NCBI GenBank assembly: GCA_032629725.1
Contig: JAFEVB010000005.1
Coordinates: forward strand, 186,001-250,000
Source of the DNA: Gremmenia infestans
Taxonomy: Eukaryota; Ascomycota; Leotiomycetes; Helotiales; Hamatocanthoscyphaceae
Length of the DNA stretch: 64,000 bases
Reading direction: 5' to 3'
The notes beneath the pieces were generated by a model that saw only the letters and a program-made list of their open reading frames with translations, did no database searches and was not told the origin of the DNA. Positions 12,673 through 22,435 of this stretch are shown piece after piece. The translations under genes were made by a program, and so were the position numbers. Each line of letters opens with the position of its first letter. Position 1 is the stretch's first letter.

Positions 12673-13706
12673 TCATGTTCTTTCACCTGCCGCTCTTCTA
12701 AGCATGTTTACCGTCCACTGAAGGTTGTTAGTATTCCCTTGTTGGAAGATTATGCATTTCGTCGAGATGTAGTTTGGGGTGGTGATTCCCTCGATTCAGC
12801 AAGCCGTATGAATGGAGCCTTGCTCTAGCCCTCGAGGCAAAAGCAGTATTGATCAAGTGATGCAATCAATAGCATCAAAAACAACTAACGGGGAAAAGAG
12901 CCGTCTGTCTACATACCGAAATCTGACTCAGAAATACCGTATGTCCAGCCTCGTTGCACCGCTCCACCGAGTCAATCATGTTAGGTTTCGACTCCTGCGC
13001 GTCTTTTAATATCATCTCGCAGTATGCAAGGCTCATGCAGTTGTCCCTCCCGCATAGTACGTATGTTGAGGGGATGTAGCGCCACGCGGCGAATGTGGTC
13101 TGGCTCCAGAATACGCCGATGCTCTGGGGGAGGATCTGGGATGCCCAGTATTCTGCTTCGCGGGATGGCATGTCGTTGTAGAAGACTGAGGCGGCTTCTT
13201 CGGGGTTTATGGTGATGCTCCCGGTCTATTGTATGGTTAGGAGGTGCGGGTTGTATGAGGGAGGGAACTCCAAGGATGCAATTGCTCACGTGAAGATTCG
13301 GTCGCATGTATGGGAATAGTGCCGAGACGTCTCCTCTTGGACTCGATTGGAAGCCTTCTTTTGCCATCCAAGACATGATGAATACCAGCCTCACAATACC
13401 GCCTCTCTGACCTCTCTGCTCCCGCTCCCTCTTTCCCAGGCCTTGAAGTGCTTCCCCTCCCGGTAGCCCGCCATAACCATGCATTACTACAATGACATCG
13501 TTTCCTGATTCGACTAGATGTGTAGCCATGTGCCTAATAGCTACAACATCTTCCGTAAAGTCATAAGTAGGCGGTTTCCCTCCTACAGACGGGAGTGCTA
13601 GAGGTACAACGGTATAGCCATAGCATACAAGCGCTGCTTTGAGGGGTTCATAAATCCGAGGAGAGTGGGAGGCCCCCGGAATACAGAGAAAGATTGGTTT
13701 TGACAT
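12673..13706 (-). CDS. Alpha/beta hydrolase fold protein with replaced nucleophile
   Basis: On the minus strand, exons 13290-13706, 12917-13225 and 12673-12717 (the last only 45 nt) give 256 residues. The N-terminus (MSKPIFLCIPGASHSP) is the first strand and oxyanion loop of a small alpha/beta hydrolase group common in fungi, related to methylesterase-like proteins. The acid is probably the Asp in LCGRDNCM and the histidine is in CNEAGHTVF. The nucleophile elbow, usually HSYGG in this group, reads HGYGG (residues 76-80), so the serine is replaced by glycine. The last exon (WTVNMLRRAAG) matches the usual family end and supports the third exon. The protein may be catalytically dead, a binding protein or in decay. 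Substrate unknown. Confidence 0.75.
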
Positions 13707-16700
13707 GATCTCGGCAGGACTGTAAGTATATTCTTGTTCTCGACATCAACATTTGACAGCAGAAAATTAAGTGACTGTCTCTCACATATATCATTATAAA
13801 GTAAAGCATTTCTCGCAACACCCATCACCGCTGGCTGATGCATCCCGATCCCACCCACCTCGGACCCAGCAAGAACATGTCCAGCTCGGACGAAACTGTC
13901 AATTGCCTCTAGTCCCCCGTGCGTGTGGCGCTGTGCCGGGCGGGTGGCACTATAACGATAACTTGAGCCTTTTTCGGGGGTTCGTACCATACACCAATCA
14001 GAACATTTTCATAGCAGAAAGGCCCCATTGAGGAAGCACATCTTGTAAGATGCAAACGAAAGATTGCCACAAAATCGTGTTCGCCCGTAGGATTTAGAAA
14101 GGGGGAAATATCAATGTTCCGAACGCAGATGCCCGATTTGCGGGAATTTTAATTAGATTCCCTTTTCGTAGATTTAAGAATTTGCCATGCTTATGGCATT
14201 ATGCGGTATAAATTTTGTGATTACTTAAACCCACGCAGTTATGTCGCAAGTAGCTCGTATCTTACGGCCAGTGAGGGTTTGTGAAAAGCAGCTAGTGGAA
14301 AGAGCACTTACGGAGTAAGGAAGGAATACCTGCCGGTAGTAGCGCGAGCTCGTAGAATCCTTCGATGCCGGCACTAGCGGGTTGGGATCCTAGTAGTGGG
14401 GTCTATTGTTTTGGAGTTTTGGTGATCACCTCATGGGCTATCCGCTTTCTCGGGACGCTGGGATCCCAGGATCCAAAGGGGATCTACTCGCGAATAAGTG
14501 CGTTGAGAAAGATGATAAAGTGGCATATAATGCTAAGATATCCCGGAGTATAGGAACCCGTAGAAGCGCGACTGTCGCCACGAGAACATGTTCGTGTAGA
14601 AGAGAATAATCAACGTAACGTCAATGCAAAGCAGGCAAGGTAGCATTTACTTTCGATATATTCGTACGGCGGAGAAATAGAGAGATATAGACAGGGAGAA
14701 GTCATACAGAGAAGGGAATAATCAGTCATGCTGTCCCATGGCTTTCGCATTGGACTTCCATGTTAAGTCAAGGAGAATTGAGATCGTCGAGAGAAATTCA
14801 TGAGGCCGAAAAAAAGAGGTTCAGTAGCAGTAAATCATATCATGCTGCTGACGTATTGCAGTAACCTCAAAGCAGCAGGTCTGCTGAGCCTGTGCTAAGC
14901 TTAATATCCTATACCTGGACATCATACAATGACTGCAGGGTGTAACCAAGTAGAAGTTTTGGAATTTGAGTATAGGAAGCTGGGACCTCGAATTCCTCAA
15001 GCCGTACGACGTACTTCCCCAATACGGCCTCTCCGATGTGTACTGAAGGATCTACTCAGTAGTTGAAAAGGGGTATTGCTTCGGTGAAAAGACTCTCCGT
15101 CAAGCATAAACGTAATAAAAAGTACCGGTATAAGCTAGCCACCACTCGTATAGAGACCTATGACTTGGGTAGAGAAGGTCCAAACCACAGCAATGTACCA
15201 CAAAATGCATGCTGCTCCTCAACAAAGTAAAGGAAGGTTGTACAAGATTCTTCCGGAGTACATACTATACTGTAAACGTGGGAGCGTTACGACTGTAGCG
15301 AGAATGGAAAGGAGTGAGGGTGAGGTGGTGGTTCAGCTAGCTGCTTTAGGACTAAATTCAAACTGCTTAGACGACTCTGGAGTTTGCGAAAGGTACTCGT
15401 ACTAGTCCTATTTACTAGACTTAAAGCGAGAGCTTGACTTCAATAGTTCCCTATGAATCGATTTCTTTGCTGTTAGTGGCAATGCAAATTTGTAATAGAC
15501 TACTAAAGCAGTAAACCAAGATCCCGGATTGCGGTATATATCCCCAGGATTTGACTACTCCCACCACGTCAGAATTGGCATTTCCATCCTAGCATGATAT
15601 CGATCCTCGGAAAGATTCTTTTTGATCCATCCTACTTGATGTCAGTCATACGGCATTACCGACTTCCTGCCGTCCCAATAAATGGGAAGCGGTGCTTCGG
15701 TCCTCCCGAGATGCGTTGCGATTTTCCTTTCGCTGGCTGGCTCGCTCGCTCGCTTACAGCCCCTGAATGCAAGAAGGAGCGAACGAAGGAACAAGGTGCA
15801 GGTACGTGATTCTAAAGCGTCGTAAAGCGTCGTAAAGCATCCCTGGAGTCTAGACTTACACCAATAATCCAAGGAGGGCGAAACTTGACATTGCATTTCA
15901 TGGATGGCTGACGGCAATAATCCACTTGGGGGCGTGTGGAGTGATTTGAATCTGCAATATTCGTACACCATTATGGTATTGCATGCCGGGGCTAGTCGCC
16001 CAGAATAGAATAGAAAATCGGCATCAGTGCGCGGGGATTGTCTTTTTCGCACCCTGTGAAATCAAAAGAAGAAGAAACTCGACCGAGAAAGCATGTTTAT
16101 TTCTGACATGAAGAGTCCAGAAATCGGGATGGCAGAGATAGACGTAATGTAATGGTGGAGACTCATTGATCTATATTTGTGACGCGCTTTTCCCTTCTTT
16201 CCTTCAACCAGCAAATTCCTCAAGTAAGAATTGCACTCTTTAATCTCAGAGTGAGGGAATAACGTCCTCATTTCCCTTGTTCTGATTCTTGTCTTCGTCT
16301 TTCCCAACCCTCTTTCCTAGGTCTGTAGGCTATCGAACACATTAGTTCAGCCATCCAAAAATCCACACTACATTTCCTATTCACATCACTCTCTCCAACT
16401 GCGCTCCGGGAGCTGGATGAAGGAGCACCTGCCATATTGTCTGTTGTTTATTGTGGTTGTATGCTCTTTCTGCTGGAGCGGTGTCTTGAGATGAGGTGAT
16501 GTATTATGTATAAGGCCTCAAATACAGACGCTCTGGTGTTGGGATACGGGGTATTTATTCGTACTGAAAGCTGAGTCTACAACTCGATGAAACAGGACTT
16601 GCTTATATGTGTTCCGGTTTATTCGTGAATCTACGCATTCAAACGGAAGACGTGTGCCCCCGTAGAGTTGCATGCTATTCATTTGAAGCTTTCCACTGAG

Positions 16701-16758
16701 ATGACTCTAAGTCTCTTCATTTTCTAATGCTTTTTTAATAAACACCAACAATAACTAC
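13707..16758. other. Long gene-poor stretch
   Basis: About 3 kb lies between the hydrolase start and the alpha-galactosidase stop. I translated the longer open frames (for example 15642-16052 on minus) and saw no domain or exon-intron pattern. There are short inverted motifs such as ttacggagtaa at 14308-14318 and a duplicated taaagcgtcg near 15820. A lost or non-coding gene cannot be excluded. Confidence 0.45.
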
Positions 16759-18555
16759 CTACAGCTCATCTCTCTCCCGCACCGCAGTGGGAATCGCTCT
16801 TATTCTAAACAACGCAGCCCCGTGTGGGTCCACCGTCGCGACGATAGTGCCTGAAGGCTGAACCGTCGTCGTCAGATTGCCCAACAACAGCGAACTATTC
16901 TGCGCCAAGCCCTCTGCGTAACTGGTTTTCGTAGCATTATATCTCCCAGTGCCGACAGTCGTAGCGTTATACCCAGTCGTTGCGTTGCCTGTATCCAAGG
17001 AAGAGGCGATGATGGCAGAAGCCTCGTCATCTGACATGCGGTTCGCCCATAAGTCGTACACCTCCCAGGACATCTTCACTTGCTTGGCTGTGCCGGATGG
17101 CCCGCTGTCGACGAATATATCTGCTAGTGATGCGTTCATTACTGTTGGAGCGTTGGCGCCGTTCACGAGCAGGACAACCATGTCTGAATAGTCTCCACCG
17201 GTTGTGGACTTTAGACTCCCAGACCACATTTGGAGTGCGGCTTTGCCGTTGCTGTCATCGTTCGTTTCATACATCCAGCGTCTTGCTGCACTGCTACCGC
17301 TGGGGTCTTGGTTGATTGCGATTACGGCGGCGTTGGATAGGATTGAGAGGTCCTTGGGCGCGATGCTTCGGATGTCGTTTCCCATGATCAGAGGACTCTT
17401 TGCCACGGCCCCTATACAGTGATTCAATTAAGCTAGCTGTGTTTAATTGGCAGATGAAAAGCGGCACTCACACATGCTGAAATGAGCAACGTATTCCGCA
17501 TCAGTCATTGCTCCGTTCCCCACCTCCAACATATCAAGATCGTTCCATGCGCCAGGTTGAGCTTTGGATACAATAAAAGATGCCTTGTTCATGATATTCG
17601 TAATCGAGCAATGAAAGCCCGGAAGTTCGCAGTTCCAAGCATCAGGTCCATCACTAAGATCCCCATTGTTAGTTCAGCGTTCCAATAAAATTTCTTGGGC
17701 TGCCAGAAAGGAGAGTCAGAAGTCTCACCAAGGACATCTAGCATCATATGTATCCCAATTATCATACACATCCCCCGAGATCCTCCAGCTATTCGCAACA
17801 GTCGAGCCCCAATTCCAAGGATAATCCTCTCCCCAGTTGCACAGCGAGTACAAGATCGGACGTCCGGTAGCATTGAGCGCATCGCCCATAGTCCTATATC
17901 TGTATTGAACAAGTTCAGGTCAGCCACACACATACAGACACTTCGTCCAACGCTCCAGAAGAAGTCTTGAAGCACATCACACACATACCTCGCGGAACTA
18001 ATCTGCTGATTCCCCGCATACCCCTCATTATAGCAATTATCATACTTCAAATAATCCACTCCCCAGTCCGCCCACGTCTGCGCATCCACCGTCTCGTACC
18101 CCAGACTCCCCGCATACATCCCACACGTATACTTGCCCGCATCAGAATACATGCCAAAGCCCAGTCCCAGGCTATGCAGATGGTCGGCCACAGCCGCCAT
18201 GCCGTTGGGGAATTTCTCCGGGTCGGCGATGAGGGAATTGTTGGAGCTGGCGTTGCGGCCGATGGACCAGCAGTCGTCGAGGATCACGTAGTGGTAGCCT
18301 AGATCCTTGAGGCCGTAGTCGACGATGAGTGATGCGGTTTGGAGAAGCAATTCTTCCGAGACGGAACACCCGAATGCGTTCCAATTGTCCCCTGATTATA
18401 CACCAGCTTCGTTAAGCTGTATGTATGTATGTATGTTTGGGAAGAGGGAGCTTACAGCCCATCTGAGGCGTAATGGCCAATCCGTTATCCACAGCATGGA
18501 CAGCCAATGCAAACAAGGCACTCGCCGCCAAGATGGAAGTTCTGAATACCCTCAT
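16759..18555 (-). CDS. GH27 alpha-galactosidase, secretory, C-terminal RDEL
   Basis: This is a glycoside hydrolase family 27 alpha-galactosidase (melibiase), which removes terminal alpha-1,6 galactose from oligosaccharides and galactomannan. Minus-strand exons 18456-18555, 17989-18391, 17729-17899, 17472-17653 and 16759-17411 give 502 residues. A signal peptide is clear ([21 protein letters not shown]). Family motifs follow in order: [27 protein letters not shown], and [10 protein letters not shown] with the nucleophile Asp. Next come [16 protein letters not shown], in the region of the acid/base, then [18 protein letters not shown] and KSPLIMGND. The C-terminal part is a beta domain with many N-glycosylation sequons. 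The last four residues are RDEL, resembling an ER-retrieval signal, which is odd for a digestive enzyme. The family assignment is firm; the cellular location is open. Confidence 0.9.
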
Positions 18556-18966
18556 TTCGGTGCTTGGTTTTCGTCTTTACTTCTGATCGTTGTCTGGGAT
18601 TATTTCACATTCGGGGGAGCTGCTTGCTGTACGCCTTTCTTTTATCTATAAAAGAAACCAACCATACCCCGCTCTTAATTGACATCATGCACTTCATTTA
18701 TACCTACCTAGTACATGATTTCATATCCGAAAAAGGCACAGTACTCCGTACCAAGACTTCAACGAGAGGTGTTCCGGACTTGCCTTGCATGCCCAGGAAC
18801 TCTGTGTCTGTACTCCGGAGTACTTGCGGTGAGGGGAGCTTGGCCTGCCCCGCATTCTGCAGTAGCTACCCTGCTCTAGGTATATATCTCGGGCCTACCT
18901 TTAGTACCATAGGTACTTCGTACTTCCACTCAACGAAGACAAGGAAGGTACCTTAGTCGAGTAAAT

Positions 18967-18967
18967 G

Positions 18968-18999
<32 letters not shown>
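18967..18999. repeat. Tetranucleotide microsatellite (ATTG)n
   Basis: There are about eight perfect head-to-tail copies of the unit attg/gatt, in the region upstream of the alpha-galactosidase gene. Confidence 0.95.
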
Positions 19000-19121
19000 A
19001 CTTGCTCTTGAAAGTGATTAAGTAAATACCTTATGTACCTGGTGAAATGCGATGATATTTATTACACACATACCTAAGCTTTCTAGAACATGGTTAAGAA
19101 TTTAAGAATGTTGATCTGGGG

Positions 19122-19175
19122 AAGAGGAGAGGAGAGGAGAGGAGAGGAGAGGAGAGGAGAGGAGAGGAGAGGAGA
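19122..19175. repeat. Pentanucleotide microsatellite (GGAGA)n
   Basis: There are about ten uninterrupted copies of ggaga, all purine on the plus strand. The tract is asymmetric and could adopt triplex or G-rich structures. It is probably polymorphic between strains. Confidence 0.95.
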
Positions 19176-19401
19176 AGTTGAGGAATGGAGGGGATACTGT
19201 ACGGCAGTGACGTGTGCCGGCCGATACAGTACAGTACGTACAGTACTTGTAGATAGACCCCGCTTCTTGTTCCTGTCCTAACGCGTTTTCCCCTTCCCCT
19301 CGTACTCCGTACGACTGACTAATGGTCAGGCATATGCCGAGTCAGGTCACTTTTTGCCGCGTTCCTGGCTTGGATGTCTATCCTATTTAAGATAGATACT
19401 A

Positions 19402-19426
19402 AAAAGTCGGGCCGTCGCCTGACAAT
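19402..19426 (+). repeat. Dispersed 25-nt motif, copy 1
   Basis: This is the counterpart of 36381-36404. About 75 nt upstream is an inverted gtcaggc (19325-19331), as would be expected for the other end of a short inverted-repeat element, but no target duplication is evident. Confidence 0.45.
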
Positions 19427-19680
19427 AAGTGCTCGTGTATCATTTGGTGTGACTTTTGAGTCGGATAGATTCTTGGCGCGGTGTGATTGATACTGTGATA
19501 CAGAAAATGTATTCTTTGCCAAATGTTTACCTTGATGATTGTACTATACATGACTTGAGTTTCACGGTGGAGGGAAGCCGAATTGTACAAATGGTATCGA
19601 TATTTACGATAGTTGCTTTTGAGTTACTCATAGTATACAATCATTCATTCTCCATGTCATGTCATTAACGAAGCCCTCCC

Positions 19681-21661
19681 TCACCCACCAGCAGCCTGCC
19701 CAACCACCCCAGCCAACTCCCCAAACACAACGCCTTTCAAAATACTTTCTCCCATATCCTCAGCCCAATAGCCCGCGTCTTTGAGCTTCTGCTTCCAGCC
19801 TTCCCTCTGTTCATGCTGTAGGTCATCCCACGTCTTCCCGCCGTGGGGTCCATGCATTTCCTCGTCGTGTAGATGTGCCTTTACACCGTTGTCTTGGCCA
19901 TCTGGACTATCGTAATGCGTGATAACGTAGACGTCTTCTGGAGCACCGCTTTTCATCTGCTCGAAGAATTCAGGGAGTCGTAAAGCAGATCCGCTTTCGG
20001 ATGAATCCGTGGGGACACCGAGGTGGTGATTGTACCCTGATAATACTGATGTAGGTTTGCTATTATAGCCCGGTGGAAACTCGTACGGTCTTCCTACTAG
20101 TTCTTGTAGTCTGAGAGGGACGTGGTTCCTGGCATTCATCCAGACAGGTACTCCGCCTCTAACCTCGAGGAGTCCTTGGATGAAGACGGCACCGAGGAGG
20201 ATAGCAAGTGTTGATACTACAATGGCCATTCCCCAAGCTGCCGCGGTGGAGGGAAGAGCAACGACATAGCGTGGAGTCCTCGATTGGCCAAGTTTCATGG
20301 ATAGAGGTACGGGGAAGAGTGGGAGTGTATGAACAACGACCGTATTGTTAACACTCACACTTGCTAATTTCAGGTATTGAGGTGGTGTGCTTGCTGTAAT
20401 GGGATGTTCTGGTGGGGTAAAGTTGGAAAAGTTAAGGCTGGTGATCGTAAAGGGATGAACGGCGCTCAAAGTTCGGAAAGGCTTAATCGCCGAGGGCAAA
20501 GAGAGGCCACCTTCAACTTGGAGGTCAACCTTGAAGAGGGAGATGGAGAAGTTTTGCCCTGCAACCGCAATAACAAACTGTGTGTAATCTTGCGGCGCTG
20601 AAGGTTCAATAGGAGGCGTCAGGTTTGCAACCGCTAGGCCCGTAGCTTTCAACAGATGCGATGGCAGCCTGACAGACTGTGCTATTCTAGATTGGCCTGT
20701 GCCGTCTGGAGGTATTCGAAAGATTTGAAGAACCACTCCAGCGTTGCCGTGAATATTCGTGAGCATGAGAAGGAGATCTTTTGTCAACCATCTCATTGCC
20801 CGGAAAGCAGGTACAGTCACCTTTTCCGTGCTTCTTGAGCCTGGTGTAATATAGACAAGGTTCGGCTCCGCATTATCGCTTTTGGATATTCTCTTGACGT
20901 ATATGTCATGAGCATCGCAATAGGCAAACAGCAATTCGCCCTGCCCAGAATGTATGAAATCCACATCTACAGCTTCCTTATGGGGTAGGATGCTTCCTAT
21001 TTTAGTTGGTGACTTTGTCGAAGCACTGAATAGAACTATTTCCGATTCTCTTTCTAGCCCAGTCGCAACAGCTCCTACCTGGGGTTGATTCGGGAATGGT
21101 TTCGATAGTCGCAATAGTCTTTGGTATGCGTTCTTATCCTTCCCTTGGAATAGCGATATCCTTGAAATCTCCGTGATATCGCTCGCAGAAGACTTCTGCG
21201 CCTCTGTTTCAGCCTTTGCTTTGTCCTTTCCCTTCCCCTTCGCTTTCGGCGCAGTATCCTCTATCCCGAAGACGCGGAAATGTAGATTCTTCCCCGCCGC
21301 CACATCTTCCGGACTTGAATTAACTCCAGCAAACACCAGAGTCGTTTTGCCCTGCTGCTGACCAACAGCAAGACTGGTAACGTTGTCCTCGTCTCTGCTC
21401 AGGTCGATTTCCGCAGCCTCTTCGATTTCGCTGGCTTTTGAGGTGTCTAGAAGCGTCTATAGATTGACCATTGATTAGCATGCGCCCAAGTTTGACAAGA
21501 CCTAGAAATCCAGGAGAACTCACGATCTTGTTTCCCACACCACTTCGTCCTGCCCCCCCTCCACCTCCTACCAGTAGTCGCGTGGAGTCGAGAGGGTCGA
21601 AATCGCAAGCGTAAAGCGGATAAGAGAGCGTCGCTTTCGCCGAAGGAATTAGGGGCGCCAT
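19681..21661 (-). CDS. SEC12: Sec12-type guanine nucleotide exchange factor for Sar1
   Basis: This is a type II ER membrane protein that loads Sar1 with GTP to start COPII vesicle formation. Minus-strand exons 21524-21661 and 19681-21456 (67-nt intron) give 637 residues. The N-terminal beta-propeller begins SYPLYACDFDPLDSTRLLVGG, and the following glycine-rich loop with GVGNKIT is the Sec12 K-loop region that touches Sar1. A Lys/Ala-rich insert (KAKGKGKDKAK) interrupts blade one or two. A single transmembrane helix (WGMAIVVSTLAILLGAVFI, about residues 445-465) follows, then a lumenal tail of about 170 residues. The start at 21661 is preferred because the frame upstream has no ATG. Family identity rests on the K-loop and topology. 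Confidence 0.88.
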
Positions 21662-22435
21662 TGTGTCCTTGCTTGCAGAGACCCTGTGCAGAGTCTGCAG
21701 GTTTGCACCTCGGATGATCGCAAGTTGTGGGCGCAAAATGGTGTTGACAGATGTCAAGTCAAGTTCAAGCTTGGGATCTAGACTTCGTCAATGAACATAG
21801 TTCTGGACCAATGGGAGGGGAAGTCATAGTGAGAGCAGAAGAAAGAAACGCCGACATCCGACGCTAAAATGGAAACATCACGAGATCACATAATTAGTAT
21901 CATGTCACACCAAGACCAAGACCAAGACCCCTTCTGAACCCTCGTCTTTGCTTATTTGACTACGTAAATACAATATAATGCTTGCACTGTATATTATAGA
22001 ACTAACATAAATTTATCTCACGATACATACGACTCATTTTCTACAATAACAAGTCTTTACTCGAACAAATAATCACTATATAGTATCAAAGAAGCGAGAG
22101 GTTCTGTTCTATATTATTTCCATTCTTCTACCTACTAGCACCATTTTCGTCCTCAATTCGTTATCCCATATCCTCATTTATTTGACACAGAGACAAAGTC
22201 TGTGAAACAAACGATTATGCAAAAGATCGCTGCTATGTAGCATAAAAGTATAGCCAAGCCAACCTGAACGCCGGGAATTCATGCTGATCAGATTTTATGA
22301 CCACCTTAAATAGTGCCTTTAGCCTGCAAGGAGCGAAAAGAATTATGAATCGGACCTCTCCGTTCTTCCGCTGCCAGGCTATAGCAAAACTTCAATATCG
22401 TCATTCGCAGCTCTTAAAATCGTATCCTGTCTCAT
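21662..22435. other. Intergenic, SEC12 promoter and CLA4 3' region
   Basis: These 774 nt are A/T rich and include a small triplicated accaag stretch near 21911. Nothing gene-like was seen. Confidence 0.5.

Larger units (their letters stand above)
18556..19680. other. Intergenic, alpha-galactosidase promoter plus simple repeats
   Basis: This 1.1 kb upstream region contains two microsatellites (listed separately). It also has several palindromes of the gtactccgtac type (18741-18751, 18810-18823, 19302-19312) and a 25-nt motif at 19402-19426 that recurs near 36.4 kb. No gene is supported. Confidence 0.55.
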
